Below are positions 22,707 through 31,689 of a DNA stretch of 64,000 bases, in pieces. The notes under the pieces are model-generated. The model was not told where the DNA came from and ran no database searches. It saw nothing but the letters and a program-made list of their open reading frames with translations. Location: IMG/VR virus record IMGVR_UViG_3300028377_000003, positions 1 through 64,000 of that record; one strand, 5' to 3'. Each line of letters begins with the position of its first letter. Within the stretch, counting starts at the first letter, position 1. Source of the stretch: a virus. The position numbers and the translations under genes were made by a program.

Positions 22707-22945
22707 GGCCAGTAATCCTTCGTTATGGGCTCTTCGCCAAGGATATCTTCTTCCGGGATCGATAGTGTTTGATAGTACATTTCGCCCGGAACGTCAACCT
22801 GAATATCAAAATGATCATAGCACGTATCGTAACTCCACGAACCCACACTGGCCTCGTCGCCATATTCCTCTTGGGCTTTCGCTTCCAGTAAGGACTCTAC
22901 CGTTTTGAAAGCCAGTCGTAACATGGCTTGGCTGCTCATATCCAT
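22703..22945 (-). CDS. Small unknown protein
   Basis: 80 aa, MDMSSQAMLRLAFKTVESLLEAKAQEEYG, acidic and helical in the first half, then HFDIQVDVPGEMYYQTL. Overlaps pyrE by 4 bases and the upstream gene by 10. Probably co-translated. Function unknown. Confidence 0.65.
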   Translation of the reverse strand: MDMSSQAMLRLAFKTVESLLEAKAQEEYGDEASVGSWSYDTCYDHFDIQVDVPGEMYYQTLSIPEEDILGEEPITKDYWP

Positions 22946-23334
22946 ACCCTCGATTCGTAGAAGTCAGGTTCGTGTGGTAGCTCCATGTACTCCTCGATGG
23001 CTTTGACCATCTCGACCCCATCTTTCGGGGCCGTCGAAGAGCGGGCTTGTCCCAGCGTCTCGTAATAACAGTAGAAGATAAGGGCCGCGTGGTTGCCCAT
23101 CTTGCCCGTCTCATCACCACCGGGGCAGTTGGCCTTGGAAAAATCAACCACCCACTCAGTGCCGCCGAACGTGACCTCAGCGTACAGCGCACCATCGTCG
23201 ATGTAATCGATATCGAAATAGGAAAAGCCGATCGTATCAGCCCTATCTTCCATCTCGTGGATCAAAGCCTCGGCCTGTTCCCAGCCGTCGACTTTGAAGT
23301 CCACGATTTCAGCGTCTTGCCAAGTATTACTCAT
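22936..23334 (-). CDS. Unknown acidic protein
   Basis: 132 aa, MSNTWQDAEIVDFKVDGWEQAEALIHEM. Rich in D/E and aromatics (YFDIDYIDDGALYAEVTFGG), ending HEPDFYESRVWI. Part of the pyrE-containing operon by 4-10-base overlaps. No family recognised. Confidence 0.7.
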   Translation of the reverse strand: MSNTWQDAEIVDFKVDGWEQAEALIHEMEDRADTIGFSYFDIDYIDDGALYAEVTFGGTEWVVDFSKANCPGGDETGKMGNHAALIFYCYYETLGQARSSTAPKDGVEMVKAIEEYMELPHEPDFYESRVWI

Positions 23335-23585
23335 GCGTCGTCCCCTCTAAGCCACGCCTCTACCTTTTCGGGGCTACCGTAACACCCAGCGGGAAGCTCC
23401 ATCGTGATGTAGCGCAGCGTGTCGTACAGAGCTTGCTGGTGTGCCTTATCCGCAAAGGGTAGGGCCTCGTGAACCTTATTTTTCAAAAGCAACTGTGTGA
23501 AGCGCCCCGGAGCCAGCCGACGCTCGACGTACCGGTCCAGAGTCGCTTTCATGTTGGGCGGCAGGTAGTAGCCTTGGTTGCTCAT
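23331..23585 (-). CDS. Small helical protein
   Basis: 84 aa, start MSNQGYYLPPNMKATLDRYVE with a GAGG site. Helical (RFTQLLLKNKVHEALPFADKAHQQALYDTL), ending EKVEAWLRGDDA. It resembles small phage internal-repressor-like helical proteins only in size. The frame upstream of 23585 is not coding. Overlaps the next gene by 4. Confidence 0.65.
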   Translation of the reverse strand: MSNQGYYLPPNMKATLDRYVERRLAPGRFTQLLLKNKVHEALPFADKAHQQALYDTLRYITMELPAGCYGSPEKVEAWLRGDDA

Positions 23586-23892
23586 AGGGGAAGACCTCAG
23601 TAGCTCGTTGTGTGGATCGTTCGTAGATGCGAAGACGGATATCCAATCGCCCCGTCTTTTCATGCAACAGGTGTAGGATCGGCCAAAACCTCGTCCGACT
23701 GTCACAGGTACCTTCGGCATAGAGACGGTCTTTGGCGTCATATGCCCGGAACCGCCAAGGGTGTTCCACCGAATCGAAATTTGCGCCTTCCTTTAGGATT
23801 CCATCGCCCAACAGATTGGCGGTCTGCAAAAAGAGATCGAAACCTTTATGCTGCACTGGCAAGGCGTTCGGGTGCTTCTTCACGGGATACAT
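23476..23892 (-). CDS. Unknown protein, doubtful C-terminus
   Basis: 138 codons as read from MYPVKKHPNALPVQHKG. The part up to about 23600 looks coding (DLFLQTANLLGDGILKEG, DSRTRFWPILHLLHEKTG). Beyond that it overlaps the well-supported 23331-23585 gene by 110 bases, which is unusual here; a frameshift near 23610 would end it at a stop just before that gene's ribosome site. The true end is uncertain. Confidence 0.45.
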   Translation of the reverse strand: MYPVKKHPNALPVQHKGFDLFLQTANLLGDGILKEGANFDSVEHPWRFRAYDAKDRLYAEGTCDSRTRFWPILHLLHEKTGRLDIRLRIYERSTQRATEVFPYEQPRLLPAAQHESDSGPVRRASAGSGALHTVAFEK

Positions 23893-24157
23893 CCTTACGT
23901 CGTAGTAGCTTGATTTCTGTAGCGTCGTATTTGCGGGGCTTGTTGCCGAAACCCGTCCATTCGGAAGTATCAACCACGAACCCGGCCCATTCCAAGGATC
24001 CCACTGCAGTCAGGGTATCGTCCACCGGGACCACGACGGTTTTGATAACGCCGGTGCCCGTGGTTTCCACAGCCACGACCGGCACTTCTACGGCGTCCAT
24101 CAATGACGAAAGCTCTTCCCATTTCATTGTGTACCCTTGTGCTTGTTCGTCATTCAT
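23846..24157 (-). CDS. Unknown protein
   Basis: 103 aa, start MNDEQAQGYTMKWEEL. A hydrophobic beta stretch (VPVVAVETTGTGVIKTVVVPV) is followed by a basic end. Own promoter at 24188-24216; the longer frame upstream is promoter sequence. It heads the operon to pyrE. Function unknown. Confidence 0.65.
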   Translation of the reverse strand: MNDEQAQGYTMKWEELSSLMDAVEVPVVAVETTGTGVIKTVVVPVDDTLTAVGSLEWAGFVVDTSEWTGFGNKPRKYDATEIKLLRRKDVSREEAPERLASAA

Positions 24158-24187
24158 AGTCTTAGCCTCGTATCGTGTGGTCAAAAA

Positions 24188-24216
24188 CTTATACCACAGA
24201 ACTAGCACAGCGTCAA
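24188..24216 (-). promoter_or_regulatory. sigma70-type promoter, TGTGG variant
   Basis: -35 TTGACG (24211-24216), 17-bp spacer ending TGTGG, -10 TATAAG (24188-24193). Drives the genes from 24157 down to pyrE. Confidence 0.85.
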
Positions 24217-24521
24217 AAGGAATCCTTGGTCAATACGGCCAATTCATCGAAAGGCTCCAGCGTCTTTTCGTCGTGGTCAACCACTACCCAATCCAATCCG
24301 CAACGACATTCGATAAGCGTACCGTGGCTGTGCTGTCCAAGGCTGTGAAGTTCACCACAGGCGCAGTCGTCGGTCACGCCTTGCCGTTGTGTCTGCTCGA
24401 TTGCGACTTCGAGCATGTGGTTAAGATCAGAGGTTCTATCTTCGGTGAGGTATTTGGCTTGGCCTACATTAGCAGACCGTCGATACAAAAAGGGGTTAAG
24501 CGGACCGGGTGTTTCAGCCAT
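24213..24521 (-). CDS. Small protein with cysteine cluster
   Basis: 102 aa from MAETPGPLNPFLYRRS (AGGGACG site). CACGELH and IECRCGLDW could form a zinc site, with HSLGQHSHG between. The stop lies inside the next promoter. No family recognised. Between it and 24652 is a hairpin (about 24617-24652) and no gene. Confidence 0.6.
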   Translation of the reverse strand: MAETPGPLNPFLYRRSANVGQAKYLTEDRTSDLNHMLEVAIEQTQRQGVTDDCACGELHSLGQHSHGTLIECRCGLDWVVVDHDEKTLEPFDELAVLTKDSF

Positions 24522-24652
24522 AACGTCCCTAGTGTTCAAGTAGTGTTACGTATTGCTCTGGAAACCAGATTGCCCTGTGCTGGGGGTTGCAAGCCAAGGC
24601 CCAGCCGGGCTCTTTTCTGAGTTAGAGGGCCAGCCCACCCTGTAACTCTACT

Positions 24653-25138
24653 CTAAGTCCCCTCGGAGGGGCCTCGGTCTTGGTCCTCATCTTGGAGGGC
24701 GTCGAGGGCCTCAAAGCCCTCTTTCCACGGCCCGATGTCGTAAAAGTCTTTTGCCGACGTGACCGAAGTGTAGCACCCCGTCTCGAACATGTTGTTGGTG
24801 ACGTCCTCGTAGCTGTAACCTATAGATTTCAGGTACGTCGGCGGCACTTCCCGGTCCGGGGCCAAGGTCAAATCCAACAGTTCACCCTTGTAAGTCAGCC
24901 AAGCGTGCTCAAAGGGGATAATCGCATGGACCCAGCCTTCACGGTATTCGAGGTCCAGACCAAACGAACGTCGTTCGTTTTCGATGAACAACAATTGGCT
25001 GTTGTAAAAACAGCCCTTGAGCTGCGGGCGGAAACCAATGGCCCGAATCAATTCCTTGACCGGCTCCGGGTGATGCGCCCAAGGTACGGGGCACCACCCG
25101 TGCTTCACGTAATGGCTGAAGCGGTCTTCGCTGTTCAT
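24653..25138 (-). CDS. Unknown protein with C-H-D triad pattern (transglutaminase/papain-like candidate)
   Basis: 161 aa. GCFYNSQLL (C43), EGWV...FEHAWLTYKGELLDLTL (H78, D89) follow the order and spacing of a cysteine-histidine-aspartate triad seen in transglutaminase-like and papain-like folds; similar uncharacterised proteins share a CxxNxxxL ... HAWL ... DLTL pattern. Activity is not shown. The last 15 residues are acidic. It overlaps the upstream gene by 4 bases. Confidence 0.6.
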   Translation of the reverse strand: MNSEDRFSHYVKHGWCPVPWAHHPEPVKELIRAIGFRPQLKGCFYNSQLLFIENERRSFGLDLEYREGWVHAIIPFEHAWLTYKGELLDLTLAPDREVPPTYLKSIGYSYEDVTNNMFETGCYTSVTSAKDFYDIGPWKEGFEALDALQDEDQDRGPSEGT

Positions 25139-25518
25139 CGGGCGTCCCCTCGGAGGGCCTCCTCAACGGCCATGTGTGCCCTCTGAGTCGCTTCCCATTG
25201 GGCAAGGTTGTTGCCCACGGCGTCGACAACACCCACGTTCAACCCTTCGTTTTCAAGGTACTCGACAAGCGCTTGCATATCTTCGTAGCTGTTGCCGCCC
25301 ACATTGAAACTGAAAAGACGGTCGGTATTTTCGGAGGGATGCGTCCACTTGCTGTAGATGGTGGCGAAATGGCCGTCATCGTCTTCGAGTTGGTACCAGT
25401 CCATGTACTGGTCATCGCAGAAACCATTAGGGTCGCCGAACAGTGCTTTCAGTTGGGCAGGGACCAGTTCTACATATCCCTGAAGGTGGCCGCCGTAGTT
25501 ATCAGTCTTTTTGAACAT
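25135..25518 (-). CDS. Unknown protein
   Basis: 127 aa, MFKKTDNYGGHLQGYVELVPAQ. Alpha/beta with FATIYSKWTHPSENTDRLFSF and a helix at NSYEDMQALVEYLENEG. Own promoter at 25568-25596. First gene of a two-gene operon with 24653. No family recognised. Confidence 0.7.
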   Translation of the reverse strand: MFKKTDNYGGHLQGYVELVPAQLKALFGDPNGFCDDQYMDWYQLEDDDGHFATIYSKWTHPSENTDRLFSFNVGGNSYEDMQALVEYLENEGLNVGVVDAVGNNLAQWEATQRAHMAVEEALRGDAR

Positions 25519-25567
25519 GCCGTGTCTCCTGTCGTTGTCAAGGGTTAGTCGTCGTCTCTTGCACTAA

Positions 25568-25596
25568 CCTATACCCTAACAACGGGGAGTCGTCAA
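25568..25596 (-). promoter_or_regulatory. sigma70-type promoter with TAGGG element
   Basis: -35 TTGACG (25591-25596), 17-bp spacer ending TTAGGG, -10 TATAGG (25568-25573). Confidence 0.9.
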
Positions 25597-25659
25597 AAGA
25601 AATCTCTGCAGAGGGCCTACAGGGGGAACGCCGGGCGGACTGGAGTGGAGTTAGAGGGT

Positions 25660-26037
25660 TTAGATGCGTTCAAACTCTCGTTTATCCCAATAATCGAGGT
25701 AATGCTGGACCTGTCCCTCGACGTCTAGGGACTTACCGTTTTTGTGCCGCCAATACGATAGCAGTACGATACCAGACATGTCATCCGCGTGGGTTATGCC
25801 ATAGTCGACAAACCACTCATACAAGGGGCCTTCCTTTTCCCAAAATTTCCACGTGTTCCGAAGCCACCCTCCCATCCGGTAAGATTGTGCCCGCCACATT
25901 TCTTCTGAGTATTCAAGCACAAGATCACGCTCGTCCGGGAAAATGATTTCATCGAGGACGTCGAAGGCTTCTTCCAGCGTAGTCGGAATAGGGGCTTCTT
26001 CAAACTCCCCATCTTTGAATCGGTTTATGATAGGCAT
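25660..26037 (-). CDS. DUF6794-like protein
   Basis: 125 aa. TLEEAFDVLDEIIFPDERD, GGWLRNTWKFWEKEGPL and ITHADDMSGIVL match the order of motifs in the small DUF6794 family (L...f...gi.HpDdMS), common in phages and bacteria and of unknown function. One base after the phosphoesterase gene, so in its operon. Confidence 0.65.
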   Translation of the reverse strand: MPIINRFKDGEFEEAPIPTTLEEAFDVLDEIIFPDERDLVLEYSEEMWRAQSYRMGGWLRNTWKFWEKEGPLYEWFVDYGITHADDMSGIVLLSYWRHKNGKSLDVEGQVQHYLDYWDKREFERI

Positions 26038-26038
26038 A

Positions 26039-26770
26039 TCACGTTTCCAGCACTGCGTAATCGTACTTCCCGTTCCCGCGCACCATGTCGATACACTGCC
26101 ACTTGCAACCGTCGATTTCCCCGGACCAATTGAAATGGTAATGCCCGAAGTACCAGCGCTCAGGTTTTACGACCGTGCGTACATGCTCTAGGAACTTCCG
26201 ATTGTTGTCGAAATTCTCTTTGGCACCCGACCCGTTGTGAATCCGTAAAGGCTTTGCCATGCTGAATCCAGCCGGACAATCGTGGCTGATCACGGTATGA
26301 ATGTTCTCGGCTCCCACCTCTTCGATGGTATCCATCACCCGTTCTTCGTCCTCGTAAGATATGTTTTCGCCGGGCCACCAATCTTTTCCAGCGGTGCGCC
26401 AGATTCGATCGATAGACGATGCCCCTCCGATGAACAGGATGCCGTCTTCGAAAGCACCACGCTCTTTGTACTCCCACCGTTTCAGGAAATCTTGCCATTC
26501 ACGAGGCCACAGGACATGGTACGGATCGTACCCAAAATTAGGATCGCCCCGATTAGAAAGCATCTCGTGGTTATCGTGATTGCCGTCGATAAACCAGAGG
26601 ATTTCTTCGTACTTGGTTTTCCACGGCTTGACGCCCGCAAAACCAAAGCCCATGTCACCTAGCTGAATGATTCGATCAAAAGGACCCTCCTTGCGGCGGG
26701 CGTGATCAATCAGGTCATCAGCGCTTCCCCATGCACTGTGTACGTCTGGTAGTAGCAATGAACGTGTCAC
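26039..26770 (-). CDS. Calcineurin-like metallophosphoesterase
   Basis: 243 aa. Two-metal phosphoesterase signature: PDVH (8-11), LGDMG (37-41), DGNHDNHE (62-69), VISHD near 160 and GHYHFN near 210. Such enzymes cleave phosphomonoesters or diesters of proteins, nucleic acids or nucleotides; the substrate cannot be told here. Adjacent to 26771 without a gap. Confidence 0.85.
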   Translation of the reverse strand: MTRSLLLPDVHSAWGSADDLIDHARRKEGPFDRIIQLGDMGFGFAGVKPWKTKYEEILWFIDGNHDNHEMLSNRGDPNFGYDPYHVLWPREWQDFLKRWEYKERGAFEDGILFIGGASSIDRIWRTAGKDWWPGENISYEDEERVMDTIEEVGAENIHTVISHDCPAGFSMAKPLRIHNGSGAKENFDNNRKFLEHVRTVVKPERWYFGHYHFNWSGEIDGCKWQCIDMVRGNGKYDYAVLET

Positions 26771-27028
26771 TTAAACACCTAAATCTTTGATTTCTTGCAA
26801 CATGTGGTCGAGAATTTCCGGTCCCCCACTCATTTGGTACTGAACGAGTTCATACAGATCACCCAACTGTTGCTTTTCTTGATCTGTTTCCGGTTGGTAA
26901 ATGTACGTAACCCCTGCATAGAGTGCTTGGATGCGTACAACAGGTTCTGGGACCTTGACATCGTTAACCTCAAGCAAGATAACGAGGTTAGATCCGTCTA
27001 AAGAAGGAGGTCTTGTGGTGAATGACAT
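26771..27028 (-). CDS. Small unknown protein
   Basis: 85 aa, MSFTTRPPSLDGSNLVILLEV, then beta-like with VTYIYQPETDQEKQQLGDL and an acidic helical end. It directly precedes the phosphoesterase gene and follows the methyltransferase gene by 16 bases. Function unknown. Confidence 0.7.
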   Translation of the reverse strand: MSFTTRPPSLDGSNLVILLEVNDVKVPEPVVRIQALYAGVTYIYQPETDQEKQQLGDLYELVQYQMSGGPEILDHMLQEIKDLGV

Positions 27029-27044
27029 GCTTAAGGAGCCTTGG

Positions 27045-30000
27045 TTAATCTGAAAATTGCGTTCTCAAGAAAGCACTTGGTAACCCTCCATACGCGGCCA
27101 CCACGTCGTCCACCCGGTCCATAAGGGCAATTGTTTCTTCAATGCGGCTTATTACGTCTATAAGGTGATCGGTGTCGCCAGCGGTGAGTTCTCTGTCGTC
27201 ACGTTTGCGGTAGTAAAGCCAGCGGCTCAGCACCTGGTGCCCACCCACATGAAACTCCCACACTTCTTTTGAAACGTCCGCGATATATGTTGAGTCGTTT
27301 ATGTACAGACGTCCCATGCCTTCACCTTCTTGGATGTACTTATTTCGTTCTGTTACTAAAAGGCTTTTCCCATGCTTGAAGCGCGCTTTCGTAGTTGGTG
27401 GCGCAGTCTTGCCTAGATGTAGGACAAAGAGGTGCTCGCCAAGGATTACCAACTCTTCAAAGAGGTCCTTTCTAAGAGCTGGTGGAATCCTCGGAAAGTC
27501 CAACTTGAGAGCCTCGAAATAGGCTTCTCTGTATGTGGGGGAGTGAAGGACGGCATAAATATAGTGCAGGCAGTCTAACGCCGGAACGTTCCAGCTTGAG
27601 GGCACAATATCATCCTGTGAAAGATTGCATGCTTTCTCTCGCGACTGATCGCCACCTTCCTTTGCCAAATGCAGTGGAAATGCATAACAATTTGTGCCTC
27701 TGCTCGGCGAAAGAAAGATGACATCCATGAATGTTTCGCTGATAAACGCATGAGCAAAGCTCTGATCACGAATGATTTTGGATGCTAATAATACAGGCCC
27801 TCTGCCGATATGTCCGTGTAACGCTGTAACACCCCTAGTCCAAAGATTGTTGTCGTAGTATGTCCATCTTAGATCAAATGGGCGATAAGCGTACTCGACT
27901 ACTTTCGCTGGGTCGAATTGGTAATCGACTGGATACTCAGCAAGATTACGTTCTGCTTCCGTGAGATTGAGTTCTTTGTCCTCTTGCGCAGCTTTAAGCT
28001 TTTGCCTCTCGATCTTCTGCCGGTGGGCCGCTAGTTTCGGAATTACATCTTCCCGGTTATAGCTGATCAACAAAGAGTCTTTCCCCGGCTTTCCAGCTAC
28101 GTTAGAGAATTTAAAAAGATCGTCGAGTTTCACAAAGGACTCATATACTTCTTCGTGATTAGCAACATAATCTTCGTCACGTGGAATGAACAACCAGTAG
28201 GGTGCGCGAAGGTCCAAATCGAAACTGGTGACTCCGTCAACATTTGAGCGGAGTAATGAGTACTTGGCTTCGCGTGTCCCAGTAATAGCGCGATAGTGAA
28301 CCGATGTACGAGATGAATCACCACCTGTTTTTACCGCAAGCGTTACAGAAGTAGCCTCAGTAATAGGGGGGAAGACATTGTCATCAGGCTGAACTCCATC
28401 TGTAGTGGCAGTTGTGAGTTTGCCGGTCTCTTGAAGGTCTAAGCAGTCTATGAAGTCAAATGTATCAAGATGATGTCGGCGGATCCCTCGGTGGATACGT
28501 CCAGAATAGAAAGTGTTATTACTCACTAAGGCCGCAATTCCGAGGTTGGTCAGCTCTATCCAGTGTTCAGCTATCCGCCAAAATTTTATGTAGTCGTCAT
28601 CTAGCGGCTGGATGTTACCTTCATGAGCACGGACGGGATCTTTATAAGCGGCAACGAGGGCATCGATGTGGGGGTTTTTGTTCTTTGTACTGCGGCTATA
28701 TGGAGGATTACCTACAATCACAGTGAGAGCTGTTTCCCCTTTGACTTTACTGGCCTCGCGAGATTCGTCCGTTAGATTAACTATCCTCGTCCAGTCAAGC
28801 TGAGGCGTGCTGGTCAGTGGGGCCTCTAGCGCATTCGTCAGGAATACATTTATACGGCTATCGTCGGTAGGTTCATATCCCGTTGCTTGCAGAGTAAGTG
28901 CGAGCTTGATGTGACATACGGCATATGGAGCAACCATTAGCTCGAAACCGTGGAGGCGAGGCAGTAGTGAGTCCTCCACGTATTGCGACCAGCTATCAGC
29001 TTCGAGCTTTTTGGTGGTGTCCTTCGATGCAGTACAGAATTCATGATGGATTACCTCAATCACATGCTTGAGGAATGTTCCCGTTCCCGCAGCTGGATCA
29101 AGGATTTGAACCAGAGGCGAATCCGGGTCTGCGACTGGAGGAATGGAGATTTTGGGGTGGCGTTCGACGTACTCCGCCCAGGTGGTGGTGTCAGCAAGCC
29201 CAAGAGGGAGGTGGAGGTTCTCTTTTAAGTGCTGATTTACGGACTCGACGATGTGATGGACCAGCGGATCAGGGGTATAGTATACGCCCCGTTCCTTTCT
29301 CGTTACTGGATCGTACTCCTGCAAAAATGGTTCATAAAAGTGTATCACTGGGTCGGTAGAGATCGTTGGTTCGCCATCTTTGTGGCCGAATATCTGCTCT
29401 ATTTGAATGCGATCAAGGAAGTTGGCGATATCCTCCAATAGCCATTTCTGCTTGGGATCGAAGTTCTCTTGCAGCACGGTCTGAAAGAAACTTCTGAGGA
29501 ATGGGCTGGTAGTCGGCATGTGGTCGAGAGCTGTCTCACGCGTAAAGCGATCCCCCGATACTTGAAATTGGTCTTTTGATATCCACCGAGCTGATAGAAG
29601 CCCATAGGCAAGTGTTTGCGCGTACGCATCGGCAAACTCCTCCTCTGTTTGGTTGTGGATAAGCGCAGCTGTAAATGCTTCATATAGCTTGCACATAGGT
29701 CCATCTTCTTTCTCCGCTTTAAGCTGACGGATAGCTAGGCGTCGAAGATAACGGGCCCTATACGCCAGTTCTTGAGCTAACTCGGTCTGGTTTTCCACCT
29801 CTGCCCGGCTTACCATAAAGAACCGCGAAAGCATGGAGATTAGCCGCGCCGGCCCGATGTAATTGGCTCCTTTCTTTAACAGCTTACCCCGGAGCTCTCG
29901 GTCCCCTTGCCAGAGACCGACCTCGAGCGATGTCTCATCCTTTTGGTCAGTGGTCGGGTAGATAACCAAGACGTTGTGGAAGCGATTGTACTTTTGAAGT

Positions 30001-31100
30001 CTATCGCGAAGTGTATCCGCATCTTCGCCATTTTGGGGCAGGTACACTATGTAACCGAGGAGTCTGTTGGCGACATCATGAATCAAAAAGCCCTTGAGTG
30101 GGTTTTCAAATCCATCCGGCAAGTTCCGGTCCGGATCGATCCCAATATCATGATCACTTAGCAAGTGTCTCCGCGTGACTCGTGCTTGATGGTCATCTGC
30201 TTCGAGACCAAAACTCAGAGCGATTTCCTCGAGGAGATTCGTTATCACATCTTCAAACGATTCTTCAGTCGCTTGACCGCTCAGGACATCCAGGAGCTTT
30301 CTAGCTTCGCGGCGCTCTTCTTCGCGCGCGAACGCCTGTGACCACTTGCCTTCTTGAAGCGGGGCTACGAATCGATGAAAGAGTTGTAGCGTGTAGTCCT
30401 GCTTTAGCTGTGGCTCCCAGGTCACAGCCTCTTGACGTACAGAAAAGCTCTCCATCGGTGGGTGGTCGATCTCAGAAGAGCCCTGAGCGTCCTCCCCTTG
30501 CCGCACGAAATGGACGAGGTGTGCGATGCGCTCGTCGGAAGCACGGTCGTCACGAACCGATAGAACAATCATCGTTTGTTCAGGTCTTCCTACGGGGACG
30601 TACTCTCCGCGTTTGTCCGCGAACGCTTTCTGCTCGTATTTGGCGAATCCCTTCAGTGCCGCTTGGCCAAAGCGATCGAGGGCGTCCTCAATTAGATCCA
30701 ACTTCGCTGCTTGAGGAAAGAGTCGCTTTGATTCCTGCAGCAACTCGCGGCCGGTGGAATCAAATTCGATGATGAGAGTGTGGAAATCGCGACCGTTATC
30801 CGACGGTGCTATATAGTGAACCTTTTCCGGCAGATATTGTAAGGCGCGGTGGTCGGCCTTTAACACCTTATCGCGAGGCCAACCGCTAGGTTCTGCACCT
30901 AGAAGTCGTCGTAGCAAATGACGCGCAAAACTGATCGAGTCCGCGCTGAGGTGCGAACCTCCATCGTTCCGCACCGGCTTGGCCCCTGGGCGTGCGAACT
31001 GTGTTGAGGATCGTGTTGGCCCATCTTCCTCATCTGGCGCAGGTGCGCCAGCGTCGGCAGTAGGATTCTCGAAAAATTGACGAAATTCTTGGAGGTTCAT
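27045..31100 (-). CDS. Large ISP/N6-adenine DNA methyltransferase with target-recognition domain
   Basis: 1351 aa from MNLQEFRQFFENP. The methyltransferase core has YYTPDPLVHHIV, DPAAGTGTF (668-676, SAM binding) and NPPY (798-801, catalytic), typical of N6-adenine enzymes. The C-terminal 400 residues (YRPFDLRWTYYDN, AHAFISETF, SPSRGTNCYAFPL) match the specificity domain of Type ISP restriction enzymes. The helicase of full ISP enzymes is absent, and the N-terminal 600 residues are unassigned, so it may be a methylase for self-protection or a Type IIG-like single-chain enzyme. Codon use looks less uniform than in neighbours, hinting at acquisition from a bacterial restriction system. Confidence 0.85.
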   Translation of the reverse strand: MNLQEFRQFFENPTADAGAPAPDEEDGPTRSSTQFARPGAKPVRNDGGSHLSADSISFARHLLRRLLGAEPSGWPRDKVLKADHRALQYLPEKVHYIAPSDNGRDFHTLIIEFDSTGRELLQESKRLFPQAAKLDLIEDALDRFGQAALKGFAKYEQKAFADKRGEYVPVGRPEQTMIVLSVRDDRASDERIAHLVHFVRQGEDAQGSSEIDHPPMESFSVRQEAVTWEPQLKQDYTLQLFHRFVAPLQEGKWSQAFAREEERREARKLLDVLSGQATEESFEDVITNLLEEIALSFGLEADDHQARVTRRHLLSDHDIGIDPDRNLPDGFENPLKGFLIHDVANRLLGYIVYLPQNGEDADTLRDRLQKYNRFHNVLVIYPTTDQKDETSLEVGLWQGDRELRGKLLKKGANYIGPARLISMLSRFFMVSRAEVENQTELAQELAYRARYLRRLAIRQLKAEKEDGPMCKLYEAFTAALIHNQTEEEFADAYAQTLAYGLLSARWISKDQFQVSGDRFTRETALDHMPTTSPFLRSFFQTVLQENFDPKQKWLLEDIANFLDRIQIEQIFGHKDGEPTISTDPVIHFYEPFLQEYDPVTRKERGVYYTPDPLVHHIVESVNQHLKENLHLPLGLADTTTWAEYVERHPKISIPPVADPDSPLVQILDPAAGTGTFLKHVIEVIHHEFCTASKDTTKKLEADSWSQYVEDSLLPRLHGFELMVAPYAVCHIKLALTLQATGYEPTDDSRINVFLTNALEAPLTSTPQLDWTRIVNLTDESREASKVKGETALTVIVGNPPYSRSTKNKNPHIDALVAAYKDPVRAHEGNIQPLDDDYIKFWRIAEHWIELTNLGIAALVSNNTFYSGRIHRGIRRHHLDTFDFIDCLDLQETGKLTTATTDGVQPDDNVFPPITEATSVTLAVKTGGDSSRTSVHYRAITGTREAKYSLLRSNVDGVTSFDLDLRAPYWLFIPRDEDYVANHEEVYESFVKLDDLFKFSNVAGKPGKDSLLISYNREDVIPKLAAHRQKIERQKLKAAQEDKELNLTEAERNLAEYPVDYQFDPAKVVEYAYRPFDLRWTYYDNNLWTRGVTALHGHIGRGPVLLASKIIRDQSFAHAFISETFMDVIFLSPSRGTNCYAFPLHLAKEGGDQSREKACNLSQDDIVPSSWNVPALDCLHYIYAVLHSPTYREAYFEALKLDFPRIPPALRKDLFEELVILGEHLFVLHLGKTAPPTTKARFKHGKSLLVTERNKYIQEGEGMGRLYINDSTYIADVSKEVWEFHVGGHQVLSRWLYYRKRDDRELTAGDTDHLIDVISRIEETIALMDRVDDVVAAYGGLPSAFLRTQFSD

Positions 31101-31223
31101 ATCACATCCTGAGTGAAGCAATTATCGAGCGTCGTACTGCTTATTGATTAGGAGTCGTTACATCGGCAGCGACGACACCAAGGCTGCGGAACTTTACCAG
31201 CTCAGTCACCGCTCCATATTCCA

Positions 31224-31252
31224 TACGTACCATAGAGCAAGGGGGCCGTCAA
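31224..31252 (-). promoter_or_regulatory. Candidate promoter for the methyltransferase
   Basis: -35 TTGACG (31247-31252), 17-bp spacer ending TATGG, -10 TACGTA (31224-31229). Spacing is ideal but the -10 is poor. Confidence 0.5.
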
Positions 31253-31257
31253 GTCTA

Positions 31258-31689
31258 TTACGATGCGTTCCGCATCAGTTTTGCCATCCGGTTGTTGCGT
31301 TTTTTCTCGACCTTGGCATGTTGACGGGCCTCAATAGACTCCCGGATCGAAGCTACCAGTGGGCTCTCCTCGTAGTAATCGCCCGCTGTAGATAATGCCC
31401 GGCCAATGCCAACGTGGCCTTCTCGTGTGCCAAGCACCCGTCTCCAGTGATCGTCTGCCGCCATAATAACGGCTTGGTCCAGCTTGAAGAGAAAGCGGTC
31501 TTTGACGAAATGATCAGAGTCAATATGAGTACCCACACTGATATTTATAGCCTCCTCAGGATATTCCCACGGTCGAAAGCTGATAGATACGGCAGGTTTC
31601 ACTTGGGCATCATTCCGTAAGTAGAGCACCTTCTCGACAATATCAAACAGGAGCTGTTGGATCTCTTGGTTGGCTTCTTCTTTAGTCAT
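31258..31689 (-). CDS. Unknown protein
   Basis: 143 aa from MTKEEANQEIQQLLFDIVEKV (GGAGTACG site). Beta segment (PAVSISFRPWEYPEEAINISVGTH) and a basic helical C-terminus (EARQHAKVEKKRNNRMAKLM). Overlaps the upstream gene by 8. No family recognised. Confidence 0.7.
   Translation of the reverse strand: MTKEEANQEIQQLLFDIVEKVLYLRNDAQVKPAVSISFRPWEYPEEAINISVGTHIDSDHFVKDRFLFKLDQAVIMAADDHWRRVLGTREGHVGIGRALSTAGDYYEESPLVASIRESIEARQHAKVEKKRNNRMAKLMRNAS

Noticed and set aside
28983-30772. Plus-strand frames inside the methyltransferase gene
   Set aside because: All lie antisense to an intact 1351-aa gene with conserved motifs.
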